This document shows, in pieces, positions 19,008 through 27,805 of a stretch of DNA of 64,000 bases. Position numbers and translations under genes: made by a program. The stretch is taken from assembly GCA_001306305.2 (NCBI GenBank), contig CP155577.1:2835501-2899500 (forward strand). The letters run 5' to 3'. The notes below the pieces were generated by a model. The model was not told the origin of the DNA, did no database searches, and saw nothing but the letters and a program-made list of their open reading frames with translations. The stretch comes from Citromicrobium bathyomarinum (GTDB lineage Bacteria > Pseudomonadota > Alphaproteobacteria > Sphingomonadales > Sphingomonadaceae). Numbering within the stretch: position 1 is the first letter of the stretch; each line of letters opens with the position of its first letter.

Positions 19008-19271
19008 ATGGCGAACGTCTGGAGTGACGAGGAAGTGCGCGTGCTGGTCGGTTGGACGGCCGAGGATTACGGGGCCAGCATGGTCCTGCGTCTGGAAACC
19101 GTCACCAACATGCCGCAGAACGCAGACGATGTGCTGGTGTCGCGCATGGTTCTGAACAAGGATCAGGCGGTGCAGCTGGGCAACGTGCTGTTCGAACTTT
19201 CAGGCCGCCTGCCGCCCAAGACCGCGAAGCCGCCCTTGCTGGACCGTATGCTTGCCCGCAAGTCGGACTAG
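19008..19271 (+). CDS. Small conserved-looking protein, unknown function
   Basis: The 87-residue product starts MANVWSDEEVRVLVGWTAED and has no signal peptide or membrane segment. It is mixed alpha/beta with a basic C-terminus (LDRMLARKSD). No family is recognised. Its last 20 bases overlap the possible start of the cfa-like gene, and the codon use matches its neighbours, so I regard it as a real gene. Confidence 0.55.
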   Translation: MANVWSDEEVRVLVGWTAEDYGASMVLRLETVTNMPQNADDVLVSRMVLNKDQAVQLGNVLFELSGRLPPKTAKPPLLDRMLARKSD

Positions 19272-20622
19272 GCGCATAGCCGAGGCGTGCCCACAGAGCC
19301 CCGCAAGAAGGACTGGCAAACTGCTCGATCAAACGACATCCAAACCGACCGGGAGCGGCCGCCCGCGCGGCCCCGCTAACCTCCTGTTCTGCCGCTTCCT
19401 CGACGGGCACATCAAGTCCGGCGCGCTGGAAGTGGTCTTCGCAGACGGTAGCCGGGCGCAGTTCGGCGCGCCCGGCTCCAACTCCCTCGATATCGCGATC
19501 CGGCTGACCGATTCGGGCGTCGCGCGCAGCATCCTGCTCGATCCCGCGCTGGGCGCGGCAGAAGCCTTCATGGACGGGCGGCTGGTGATCGAGCGCGGCG
19601 ATGTGATGGGCTTGGTCGATCTGTTCGCGCGCAATGCCCCGTGGGAGGCAGGGGCGAGCTACAACCGTCCCAGCCCGCTCAGGAAACTCGGCAACCGGAT
19701 CGCCTTCCATGGCGAACAGCTCAACAACGCGGTCCGCAGCCGCGCGAACGTCGCGCATCACTACGATATCGGCAACGCGCTCTACCGGCTGATGCTCGAT
19801 CCCGAGCACATGCAGTACAGCTGCGGCTACTGGCCGCGCGAGGGCATGACGCTGGGCGAGGCGCAGGAGGCGAAGCTTGCCCATATCGCGGCCAAGCTGG
19901 CGCTGGAGCCGGGACAGCGGGTGCTCGATATCGGGTGCGGCTGGGGCGGCATGGCGATCTTCCTCGCGCAGCGCGCCGGGGTGCACGTTACCGGGATCAC
20001 CCTGTCCAGGGAACAGGCCGCGCTGGCGCGCGAGCGTGCTGCGGCGGCGGGCGTGGAAGACAAGGTCAGCATCGAACTGGTCGATTACCGCGACCACGCA
20101 GATCAGGGCCACAAGTACGATCGGATCGTCTCGGTCGGCATGTTCGAACATGTCGGGCAGCAGCAGTTCGAAACCTTCTTCCGCTGCACCGGCAAGCTGC
20201 TCGACACAGACGGAGTGATGCTGGTCCACACGATCGGCCGCATGGGCGGACCGGGATCGACCGATGCCTTCACCCGCAAGTATATCTTCCCCGGCGGCTA
20301 TATCCCCGCGCTGAGCGAAACCGTCGCCGCGAGCGAGAAGAGCCGCCTGATCGCCACCGATGTCGAGACCTGGCGGCTGCACTATGCGCACACGCTGCGC
20401 GCCTGGTACGCCAAGTGCGAAGCCAATCGGGACCGGATCGTGGAGATGTACGACGAGAGGTTCTACCGCATGTGGACCTTCTATCTGGCAGGAGCCACCG
20501 CCGCGTTCGAAAGCGGGACCATGTGCAACTACCAGCTGCAATTTGCACGCCACCGCCATGCCCTGCCCTTCTCCCGCGATTACATGGCGCAGGCGGAGAA
20601 GGATCTGCTCGCCAAAGGGTGA
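19252..20622 (+). CDS. Cyclopropane-fatty-acyl-phospholipid synthase family protein
   Basis: The protein is up to 456 residues. An N-terminal beta-rich region (GALEVVFADGSRAQFG; LDPALGAAEAFMDGRLVIERG) is followed by the CFA-synthase signature VAHHYDIGNALYRLMLDPEHMQYSC. The SAM motif is VLDIGCGWGGMAIFLAQ (about residue 225). C-terminal family motifs are TDAFTRKYIFPGGYIPALSE and FYRMWTFYLAGATAAFESGTM. These enzymes transfer a methylene group to unsaturated acyl chains of membrane phospholipids. The true start is unsure: the open frame begins at 19252, overlapping the upstream gene. Confidence 0.88.
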   Translation: MPASRTRRIAEACPQSPARRTGKLLDQTTSKPTGSGRPRGPANLLFCRFLDGHIKSGALEVVFADGSRAQFGAPGSNSLDIAIRLTDSGVARSILLDPALGAAEAFMDGRLVIERGDVMGLVDLFARNAPWEAGASYNRPSPLRKLGNRIAFHGEQLNNAVRSRANVAHHYDIGNALYRLMLDPEHMQYSCGYWPREGMTLGEAQEAKLAHIAAKLALEPGQRVLDIGCGWGGMAIFLAQRAGVHVTGITLSREQAALARERAAAAGVEDKVSIELVDYRDHADQGHKYDRIVSVGMFEHVGQQQFETFFRCTGKLLDTDGVMLVHTIGRMGGPGSTDAFTRKYIFPGGYIPALSETVAASEKSRLIATDVETWRLHYAHTLRAWYAKCEANRDRIVEMYDERFYRMWTFYLAGATAAFESGTMCNYQLQFARHRHALPFSRDYMAQAEKDLLAKG

Positions 20623-20708
20623 CCCGCCGCATCCCGATCCGGCCAAGCGATTGATTTCGGAGGCTTCCAACCCCAGATTGGGTTCTGGACGTTTGCAGGA
20701 GCAGGCAC

Positions 20709-20972
20709 ATGGCAGGTGGATGGGCGCGCGATGGCGCGGTTCAGGACCAGATCGACGATACCGTATCCGACGCGGTCAGCGCGGCGCGATCGCGGATGCC
20801 GACCGGCGAGAGCGAGCAGTGGTGCGTCGAGTGCGGGGAAGAGATTCCCGAAAAGCGCCGCGCCGCGCTGCCCGGAGTGAAGCGGTGCGTGCAATGCCAG
20901 TCCGGCCTTGATGCTTCCGTGCGCAGCAGTGGCATCAACCGTCGCGGCAGCAAGGACAGCCAGTTGCGCTGA
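20709..20972 (+). CDS. DksA/TraR-type C4 zinc-finger protein (short)
   Basis: The 87-residue product carries four cysteines in the DksA/TraR pattern, WCVECGEEIPEKRRAALPG followed by KRCVQCQ. It has a short N-terminal helix rather than the long coiled coil of DksA itself, so it resembles the small YbiI/TraR-like proteins. Such proteins may bind the RNA polymerase secondary channel. A GGAGCAGG stretch lies upstream of the ATG. Confidence 0.8.
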   Translation: MAGGWARDGAVQDQIDDTVSDAVSAARSRMPTGESEQWCVECGEEIPEKRRAALPGVKRCVQCQSGLDASVRSSGINRRGSKDSQLR

Positions 20973-21036
20973 ACTGTGCCTGTTGCTGGCCGCAATCCGC
21001 GTTGCGCGGTTCCCCGGTCGCTGCTAGCCGCGCGCC

Positions 21037-22275
21037 ATGAGCAACAACGCCAGCACCAATAACCGCGTCGTCCTCGCCTATTCGGGCGGCCTCGACACTT
21101 CCGTCATCGCCAAGTGGCTCGAAGTCGAGCGCGGGCTGGAGGTCGTCACCTTCACCGCCGATCTTGGCCAGGGCGAGGAGCTGGAGCCTGCCCGCCGCAA
21201 GGCGCAGGCGATGGGCATTCCCGACAAGCACATTTTCATCGAAGATCTGCGCGAGGAATTCGTGCGCGACTTCGTGTTCCCGATGATGCGCGCCAATGCC
21301 CGTTACGAAGGTGACTACCTGCTCGGCACCAGCATCGCCCGCCCGCTGATTTCAAAGCGGCTGGTGGAAATCGCGCGCGAGACCGGCGCGGGCGCGATTG
21401 CGCACGGTGCGACCGGCAAGGGTAACGACCAGGTTCGCTTCGAACTGAGCGCCTATGCGCTCGACCCCGACGTGACCGTCATCGCCCCGTGGCGCGAATG
21501 GGACCTGACCAGCCGTACCGCGCTGATCGCGTGGGCCGAATCGCACCAGATCGAGGTGCCAAAGGACAAGCGCGGCGAAAGCCCGTTCTCGACCGACGCG
21601 AACCTCCTCCACACCTCGTCCGAAGGCAAGGTGCTGGAAGACCCGTGGGAGGAAACGCCCGACTACGTCTATTCGCGCACCGACAATCCCGAGGATGCGC
21701 CGGACACCCCGGAGTATATCACGCTTTCGTTCGAGAAGGGCGACGGCGTCGCGCTCAATGGCGAGGCGATGAGCCCGGCCACGCTGCTCGCCGCGCTCAA
21801 CGATCTGGGCCGCAAGCACGGCATCGGGCGGCTCGATCTGGTCGAGAACCGCTTCGTCGGCATGAAAAGCCGCGGGATGTACGAGACGCCGGGCGGCGAG
21901 ATTTACGCCCGCGCGCATCGCGGGATCGAACAGATCACGCTCGATCGCGGGGCGGCGCATCTCAAGGACGAGCTGATGCCGAAATACGCAGAGCTGATCT
22001 ACAATGGCTTCTGGTTCAGCCCCGAGCGCGAGATGCTGCAGGCGGCGATCGACCACAGCCAGGAACGCGTTTCCGGCGACGTGCGTCTCAAGCTGTACAA
22101 GGGCAATGCCTCGGTCGTCGGTCGCCGCAGTCCGCACAGCCTCTATTCCGAAGCGCACGTCACGTTCGAGGATGACGCCGGCGCATACGACCAGCGCGAT
22201 GCGCAAGGGTTCATTTCGCTCAACGCCTTGCGGTTGAAATTGCTGGCAAAACGCGACCAGCGCAGCGGAAATTAG
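21037..22275 (+). CDS. argG: Argininosuccinate synthase
   Basis: The 412-residue protein has the ATP-pyrophosphatase P-loop [15 protein letters not shown] at its N-terminus, [28 protein letters not shown], and [14 protein letters not shown]. It joins citrulline and aspartate in arginine synthesis in the cytoplasm. Length and motifs match the family across the whole protein. It lies alone between the zinc-finger gene and an rlpA-like gene. Confidence 0.97.
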   Translation: MSNNASTNNRVVLAYSGGLDTSVIAKWLEVERGLEVVTFTADLGQGEELEPARRKAQAMGIPDKHIFIEDLREEFVRDFVFPMMRANARYEGDYLLGTSIARPLISKRLVEIARETGAGAIAHGATGKGNDQVRFELSAYALDPDVTVIAPWREWDLTSRTALIAWAESHQIEVPKDKRGESPFSTDANLLHTSSEGKVLEDPWEETPDYVYSRTDNPEDAPDTPEYITLSFEKGDGVALNGEAMSPATLLAALNDLGRKHGIGRLDLVENRFVGMKSRGMYETPGGEIYARAHRGIEQITLDRGAAHLKDELMPKYAELIYNGFWFSPEREMLQAAIDHSQERVSGDVRLKLYKGNASVVGRRSPHSLYSEAHVTFEDDAGAYDQRDAQGFISLNALRLKLLAKRDQRSGN

Positions 22276-22402
22276 GGAATTCGCGCAATAACCGGCAAGG
22301 TGCACGAAAGGTCCGAAGCTTTCCGTTCAAATGTGGCGAAAGCGCGGCGAGCCGCCTCCAAGCGTATTCCTTCTTGGGGAAGTGGGCCTAACTTGCCCCG
22401 CC

Positions 22403-22987
22403 ATGGACGGGAACAAAAAGACCCTTCGCCGCGCTGCGCTCCCCACGCTCGCGCTTGCCGTGCTCGCTCTGCCGCTCGCAGGCGCCGGAGCGCAGGACGC
22501 GCCGGGCCAGCAGCCGCTGGTCGCCGACCTCTCGGCAGAAGCACGCCCGGTCTCGCTGACCGACGAGCGTGTGCCCGCTGTCGACGCGTTCGACGCCAGC
22601 TTCGCACGCTTCGATGTCGAGCCGCCGATGCCCGAAGCAAGCGCGCGTGCGGTCGACCTCGACCAGATCGATCCGCCGATCGAAGCCGAACCGGCGGTCT
22701 GGCGCAGCGGCGTCGCTTCCTATTACGGCGCGCGCTTCAACGGTCGCCCCACCGCCAGTGGCGAGCGTTTCGATATGAACGCTCTCACCGCCGCGCATAA
22801 GACACTTCCCTTCGGCACCAGGGTGCGCGTCACCAACCCGCGCACCGGCAAGAGCGTGGTGGTGCGCATCAATGACCGCGGGCCCTATGCGCATGGGCGC
22901 GAGATCGACGTCTCGCGCGCTGCGGCGGTCGAGCTCGGCCTGATCCAGCGCGGCCACGGCACCGTGGAGCTCGCGCTGATCGACTAG
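22403..22987 (+). CDS. RlpA-like septal ring/lytic transglycosylase
   Basis: The 194-residue product has a basic start and signal segment (LRRAALPTLALAVLALPLAG), then a low-complexity linker. The C-terminal double-psi beta-barrel has GVASYYGARFNGRPTASGE, the AAHKTLPFGTRVRVTN region, and VVVRINDRGPYAHGREIDVS. RlpA-type proteins cleave denuded glycan strands or act at the septum. No SPOR domain follows. The ATG at 22403 is favoured because it gives a signal peptide; no clear ribosome-binding site is seen and the in-frame ATG at 22331 is an alternative. Confidence 0.85.
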   Translation: MDGNKKTLRRAALPTLALAVLALPLAGAGAQDAPGQQPLVADLSAEARPVSLTDERVPAVDAFDASFARFDVEPPMPEASARAVDLDQIDPPIEAEPAVWRSGVASYYGARFNGRPTASGERFDMNALTAAHKTLPFGTRVRVTNPRTGKSVVVRINDRGPYAHGREIDVSRAAAVELGLIQRGHGTVELALID

Positions 22988-23045
22988 CGCTTGCCGCGAG
23001 CCTCCTCGCAATTTCAGTCCAAGCAAACTGGCCGGTCAACTCACG

Positions 23046-23693
23046 CTACAGCTTCAGCTCGCTGACATCGCGAAAGGCGCCGATCGTGCCGCGCGGGAAG
23101 GTGTTGAACGCGATCGAATAGCGGTTCTGGTTCGACCTGTTCTCCTCCACGAAATGGAGGATCGAGCTGGAGAACAGCACCAGATCGCCCTGCTTTGGCA
23201 CCACGGCATTGCGCGGCGCATTGTAGATGTTGGTCCGCCCACTCTCGACCCCAAGCTCGATCTGGCGGTAGCCGGTGGTCCGCTCGAAGATCATGTTGCC
23301 CGGGGGATCGGGCATCGGCGCGTAATACAGCGATCCCGAGACCAGCGAGTTGGAATGCGTGTGCGCGTGCATGCCCACCCCCGGCGGGTTCATCAGCGCC
23401 CAGCTCTGCGTCACCTCCAGCCGGCTGCTCACGCCCATCACATCATTCGCATAGGTCTCGAGCGCTGCGTGGACCGCCTGCTTGATGCTTTTGAGCTCGC
23501 GCCGGTCGAACAGGTAGAGATCCTCGGAAATGTGGTTCATCTGGTTCTCGACCATGGTGATCGACTGGATGAACTCGACCTGCTTGGGCGAGATCGCATC
23601 CGCGATGTTGGTCACGAAGACCGGCTCCGCGAACAGCGGCTTCACGCTGTATTCCGCATTCGCCGCAGCTTTCCGCGCGCTGGCTGTCGCCAT
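23046..23693 (-). CDS. 2OG-Fe(II) oxygenase family protein
   Basis: The 215-residue protein contains an HxT-type iron-ligand region MHAHTHSNSLVSGSLYY and a distal histidine in VLFSSSILHFVEENR followed by RYSIAFNTFP. This agrees with the putative 2-oxoglutarate/iron oxygenases of the prolyl-hydroxylase superfamily found in marine bacteria and cyanophages. No signal peptide is present. The start MATASARKAAANAEYSVK at 23693 is preceded by GGGGATT. The substrate is unknown, and the gene is not in an operon. Confidence 0.75.
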   Translation of the reverse strand: MATASARKAAANAEYSVKPLFAEPVFVTNIADAISPKQVEFIQSITMVENQMNHISEDLYLFDRRELKSIKQAVHAALETYANDVMGVSSRLEVTQSWALMNPPGVGMHAHTHSNSLVSGSLYYAPMPDPPGNMIFERTTGYRQIELGVESGRTNIYNAPRNAVVPKQGDLVLFSSSILHFVEENRSNQNRYSIAFNTFPRGTIGAFRDVSELKL

Positions 23694-23909
23694 GGTAGCA
23701 ATCCCCCAATTGCCGTTTCGGATCGCACGATAGCTATCCGGCGCCGCGGGGTTGTGCAAGGCGCGCGATTGGCCTTCGCGCAAAAGGCAAGTCGTTCTCT
23801 GCCAACGACATCAGCTCATCGACCAGCGACATCTCCGCACACCGCGCAAACCGCTGGCCACCCCCAGCCACCGGGGCTAGACTTTGCCCGGCAGCTGGGG
23901 GGCGGCGGT

Positions 23910-24551
23910 ATGAGCGAATTCGACATCACATTCGAACTGTTCACCCTGCTGCTGGGCCTGACCATGGCGGAGGTGCTGGCCGGCTATGCCCGCACCTACA
24001 AGCTGCGCAGCCGCATCCGCCACAACCGGCTGGCATATGGCGACCAGGGCGGCGACGGCGTGGTCCAGCAGGTCCGCATCGGCTGGCTGGTCCCGCTTTC
24101 CGCCGCGGTGGTGCTGTTCCACCAGGCGACCTTCTGGCTGTTCATGTTCGACGTGCAGGGCAACGTCCCGCTCAATTTCCTCAGCCTCATCTGCGTGCTC
24201 GGCGTGATCGGCTGGTACTACCTGATCAGCGCCGCGCTGTGGCCGGACGAGCCCGAGGCGTGGCCCGATTTCGACGCCTATTACATGGCCCACCGCCGCT
24301 TCATCTGGTTCGGCGTGATCGCGGTCGCGCTGCTCGCCGATTTCGGCCGCGCGCTGTTCGAGCCTCCGCTGGAGCCGGCCACCGCGCCCGCATGGATCGT
24401 CAGCACGGTCGACTGGACCAACAACGTCGGCTCGGTCGCCATCCTCGCCATGCCCTTCATCCGCTCGCGCCGCTGGGCGATCGCGGTGCTGGTGGTGCTC
24501 AACCTGCACTTCGTGGTGCTGGCCGCCCTCTCCCCCTGGCTGTTCATCTGA
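23910..24551 (+). CDS. Multi-pass membrane protein, unknown function
   Basis: The 213-residue product has about six hydrophobic segments, including ITFELFTLLLGLTMAEVLAGY, WLVPLSAAVVLFHQATFWLFM, FLSLICVLGVIGWYYLISAAL and AIAVLVVLNLHFVVLAALSPW. It lacks a cleavable signal. No known family is recognised. GGGGGGCGG precedes the ATG. It stands alone between a 2OG-oxygenase and a helix-turn-helix-like gene. Confidence 0.6.
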   Translation: MSEFDITFELFTLLLGLTMAEVLAGYARTYKLRSRIRHNRLAYGDQGGDGVVQQVRIGWLVPLSAAVVLFHQATFWLFMFDVQGNVPLNFLSLICVLGVIGWYYLISAALWPDEPEAWPDFDAYYMAHRRFIWFGVIAVALLADFGRALFEPPLEPATAPAWIVSTVDWTNNVGSVAILAMPFIRSRRWAIAVLVVLNLHFVVLAALSPWLFI

Positions 24552-24629
24552 GGCACGTTGCGCGCCGGGCCTGACACACCTGACACACAGTCCAGGGGTT
24601 AGAAACGCACCCCTCCCCGCCCGCGCGCA

Positions 24630-25163
24630 TCAGGCCGCCCGATCGCCTTCCTCATCGGCATAGTGCTGGACCATTTCGGGCGCATCGAGCAGCTCGTCGA
24701 GCGCGGTATCGAACCCGATCGCGGCATGATGGGTCGCCGGGTTCTGCGTCAGCCGGTCGAGCCGCGCGAGATGCGCGAGCAGCAGCCGCGCGTCGTAGCG
24801 GCGCCGCGTCGCCACCGCCTCCCCGTGGTAGAAGATCGTCTCCTCCACCCCGTTGAGCGCGCGGTCCGCCAGCACCGCTTCGACCTGCGTGCGGGCGACC
24901 AGCAACGCGGCATCCCACAGCCGCTCGAACCGGCCGCACGCCCGCCGCATCCGGTACGCGGTCGAGCGCGAGACACCCGCCGCCCCGCACGCCGCGCGGA
25001 CATTGCCGCCCTGCGCCAGCGCATCGAGGAAATCGGCCTGCTGCTCGCGACTGAACTGTTCGGGCACGACAGGTGGCGAGCTGCGCTCCTGCGGCTCTTG
25101 CGCAGCGAGCGCGAGGCGGGTTTCGGGCGTATCGGCGGTATCGGCGAGGTCGGTCATGGGCAT
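24630..25163 (-). CDS. Small protein with helix-turn-helix-like core, unknown function
   Basis: The 177-residue product, read from the ATG at 25163, contains FLDALAQGGNVRAACGAAGVSRSTAYRMRR (given here as two halves: FLDALAQGGNV and RAACGAAGVSRSTAYRMRR). This looks like a helix-turn-helix of the kind in terminase small subunits and Hin-type binders. The rest is rich in Ala, Arg and Asp. No phage genes lie next to it. The start could also be the ATG at 25157. Confidence 0.5.
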   Translation of the reverse strand: MPMTDLADTADTPETRLALAAQEPQERSSPPVVPEQFSREQQADFLDALAQGGNVRAACGAAGVSRSTAYRMRRACGRFERLWDAALLVARTQVEAVLADRALNGVEETIFYHGEAVATRRRYDARLLLAHLARLDRLTQNPATHHAAIGFDTALDELLDAPEMVQHYADEEGDRAA

Positions 25164-25346
25164 CGGTCCGTAAGCTGGCGCGGCCCAGACGGCGCGCGCG
25201 GGGTGAGACGGACCGGACCATCTATAGGCGAAGGCGCGTGTAGGACAGGATTTTGCGAGGGAGCGCGGGGTTCGGGCGGCGTGGCAGCCCTCCCTCGCCC
25301 CTATTGTCGACCCGTCCCCCAATCGTCAGCCCGCCCCCGCCTAGTC

Positions 25347-25367
25347 ACCCCGGACTTGATCCGGGGT
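25347..25367. repeat. REP-like extragenic palindrome
   Basis: The sequence ACCCCGGA-CTTGA-TCCGGGGT is an eight-base perfect inverted repeat starting with the GTCACCCC core. Related elements occur at 51731-51810 and 56958-57043, so this is a member of a dispersed family. Confidence 0.7.
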
Positions 25368-25463
25368 CGGTGCTTCTTCTTCACCGCGCCTGTTCAAACG
25401 CACACAGACCGCCCCAACGCGCCCGTTGAGCACACCCACCCAGCGAGGAAGAAAGAAAGCCTT

Positions 25464-25506
25464 GGCCCGGATCCCCCGCCTAGCCGGGGGCAGGCAGGTC
25501 CGGGCC
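25464..25506. repeat. Nested palindrome, probable REP-like partner
   Basis: An outer pair GGCCCGGA / TCCGGGCC encloses an inner CCCCCG...CGGGGG hairpin. It lies about 100 bases from the palindrome at 25347 and may be the other half of the same composite element. Confidence 0.5.
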
Positions 25507-25698
25507 GACGAAGAGAAAGTGGAGCGCGAAAGCCCCTACCGCCCCCGCAACCCCTCGCGCACATGCACCGTCACCGAGCCTCCGAGGCGCAGCCGAGGCA
25601 AGCGCGACCGCGCGACCGCAGCCGAGCGACCGGAGGGAGCGACAGCGAGGATGGCCTAAGGGCCCGGATGGGCCCGCCGGCGCTTGAGGCAAAACAAA

Positions 25699-25881
25699 CT
25701 AGCGCCTGCCCAGCAGCACCTCCTCATTCCGCATATGATGAAGCAGCCGCGCAGGATCGGGCGCAGCGCGCGTCCCGATGCGGCCTGCATCGACATGGGC
25801 TTGCCACGCATCGAACGCCTCCCGCTCGGTCAGCGTGGGGCTGGCCGCGAGGTCGGGATGCCGCGGGGAGGTTTTGGACAT
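25699..25881 (-). CDS. Small hypothetical protein (60 residues)
   Basis: The 60-residue frame starts MSKTSPRHPDLAASPTLTER and ends in LLHHMRNEEVLLGRR. GAGAGG lies about nine bases upstream of the ATG. Codon third positions are GC-rich, as in true genes of this genome. It has no signal peptide or membrane segment and matches no family known to me. It borders the AT-rich islet. Confidence 0.4.
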   Translation of the reverse strand: MSKTSPRHPDLAASPTLTEREAFDAWQAHVDAGRIGTRAAPDPARLLHHMRNEEVLLGRR

Positions 25882-26440
25882 GGGGTGCCTCTCGGGTTCG
25901 TGGGAGCCGGGACCGGAGAGGCTAGTGGGGAAGAGGGGTGCAGGACAGAGAGATCGTTAGAGTACGACCCGCTTATCAATGGCTGGATCCAGCCATCCAA
26001 TCCTCAAATACCTCGTCAGAAAAATCGCCTGTTTCTTGAACTATACCCACTCCCAAATCAGCTAAGTATGTCGCAATCTGCTCCCCAGATCGAATTATTA
26101 TCCCTGATTTTTCTGCGACAGCGCGGGCCCCCGCAGTCACTGTACCAGTGGTTATTAGTAGAGCGAACACTGGACTGAAAGACTTCAGGGAGAGATCTTC
26201 AAGTAACTGAAAATTCTTGTCCGAAAAGTGGCGCGATCGAGCTAACTCTAGACTACCAACAAGCTCCCTCACTGTAGAAGGACTGAGTGGCCTGTTAGGA
26301 TAGTGCTTCGCTTGGCCGATAAAGTCGATTTGCATGTCATGGGCGAGCCTAAAAATCTTTTTTGGATGCGCGAGCAAATCGCCCAATCGCGTCGTTCCGA
26401 CGAAATCTATCCCTTGATCACCAGTCTGCCGAGTTTTTTC

Positions 26441-26443
26441 TGA
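26441..26443. repeat. Target-site duplication TGA, left copy
   Basis: TGA directly precedes GAGCCTG. The matching right copy is at 27399-27401. Precise removal of the IS plus one copy restores the host frame. Confidence 0.8.
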
Positions 26444-27398
26444 GAGCCTGACTCAGAAGTTTATGCGATCTGGCAGTGGCTTGCGATGAGGCGGGTGAGG
26501 CGGCGGATGTGGGCGATGGTAGTCCATGCGGTGGAACTTTCGATAGTTCTTTCCCAGTCCTTTGCGAGCCGTCGACATCTGCCGAGCCAGGCGAAGGTGC
26601 GCTCGACCACCCAGCGGCGCGGGAGCAGAACAAAGCCCCTGGCGGTGTCGCAGCGGCGCACGATCTCGAGCGTCCATTGCCCATGCCCTTGAAGCGCGCC
26701 GATGAGCTTGTCGCCTGCGTAGCCCCCATCGGCGAAGAGGTGGCGCAGCCACGGGAAGCGGTAGCGGATTGCCTTGATGAGATCGACCGCCCCGTCGCGA
26801 TCCTGAATGCTGGCAGCGTGGATGGTGACGAACAACATCAGTCCGAGCGTATCGGTGATGATGTGACGCTTGCGTCCCATGATCTTCTTGCCCGCATCGT
26901 AGCCCCGTGGGCCGCCACTCTCGGTGGTCTTGACGCTCTGGCTATCGATCACCCCGGCGCTGGGGCTGGCCTCGCGCCCTTCGATCTGGCGCGCAGCCAT
27001 CACCAGCAGGTGATTGATCGTCTGCCATAGGCCGCTGTCGCGCCAGGCATAGAAATAGCGTTGAACCGTCGAGAGCGGAGGGAAATCCTTGGGCAGCATC
27101 CGCCATTGGCAACCGCTTGTTGCCAGATAGAGGATCGCGTTCATCACCTCGCGCAGGTCGGCGCAGCGCGGCCTGCCGCCAGGTTTCGCGGGCGGCAACA
27201 GAGGCTCGATCAAGGCCCACTCGGCATCGCGCAAATCGCTTGGATAACGTAGACCCGGGCGGCTATGCTGCTGCCGGGAGGTATCGGTCCACATCGCTTA
27301 TTCCTCGGTCGTTTCTGGCGAAACCCCGGAATCAGCGATGCACCAGCGCGTCAAGCGCAACCAGCTGATATCTCCCAACTACTTTTGAAGACAGGCTC
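26444..27398 (-). mobile_element. IS5-family insertion sequence (955 bp)
   Basis: The ends are imperfect inverted repeats: GAGCCTGACTCAGAAGT at the low end and GAGCCTGTCTTCAAAAGT (reverse complement) at the high end, alike except for one mismatch region and a one-base gap. A 3-bp TGA duplicate flanks the element at 26441-26443 and 27399-27401; a TNA target matches the IS1031-type group of the family. One transposase gene fills the element. Its base composition is richer in GC than the surrounding islet. It interrupts the Mrr-like gene. Confidence 0.88.
26461..27294 (-). CDS. IS5-family transposase
   Basis: The 277-residue protein has the DDE transposase motifs: GVIDSQSVKTTE with the first aspartate, LFADGGYAGD with the second, and RRWVVERTFAWLGRCRRLAKDWE with the glutamate. 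An N-terminal DUF4096-like region contains WALIEPLLPPAKPGGRPR. The frame is intact, so the element may still be active. The stop TAA lies 17 bases from the left end of the element. Confidence 0.93.
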   Translation of the reverse strand: MWTDTSRQQHSRPGLRYPSDLRDAEWALIEPLLPPAKPGGRPRCADLREVMNAILYLATSGCQWRMLPKDFPPLSTVQRYFYAWRDSGLWQTINHLLVMAARQIEGREASPSAGVIDSQSVKTTESGGPRGYDAGKKIMGRKRHIITDTLGLMLFVTIHAASIQDRDGAVDLIKAIRYRFPWLRHLFADGGYAGDKLIGALQGHGQWTLEIVRRCDTARGFVLLPRRWVVERTFAWLGRCRRLAKDWERTIESSTAWTTIAHIRRLTRLIASHCQIA

Positions 27399-27401
27399 TG
27401 A
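27399..27401. repeat. Target-site duplication TGA, right copy
   Basis: TGA directly follows CAGGCTC at the right end of the IS and equals the left copy. Confidence 0.8.
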
Positions 27402-27805
27402 CACTGATGCGCCGAGGGACCGTATCAATGCGGCTCCGAATGATTCAAATTCATCAGGATTAAGCGCCCTCATGCTGGCCAAGATCGCAGCAACTTGGCG
27501 TCGGCCCTGCTTCGCTAAAGAAAGCTTATCATCGTCACCGACCTGAGGCCTACCGGCGCCGCCGACCTCAGATCGAAAGGCCCCCACGACTTCTATCGTG
27601 TGAACCAGCCCCTCGGATTCGGCGGTTCGTTGCCGTTCGTCGATTATCTTTACGATTGCCGATCGACGCGCGGAGGCTACATCGACCGCGTCAATTTCGT
27701 CGTATCCATGTTGGCAAAGCGCAGCAGTTACCGCGTCAATTAAGTTTTGAGCTTCACCTTCAATGCCAATGAGCGCCTCAAGCGCATCGACGATACTCGC
27801 GTTCT

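Larger units (their letters stand above)
25164..25698. other. Non-coding spacer with extragenic palindromes
   Basis: No convincing gene is seen in these 535 bases. The sequence includes two GC-rich palindromes (listed separately) and purine-rich GAAGAAAG stretches. Open frames across it match neither neighbour and resemble random high-GC frames. Confidence 0.5.
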
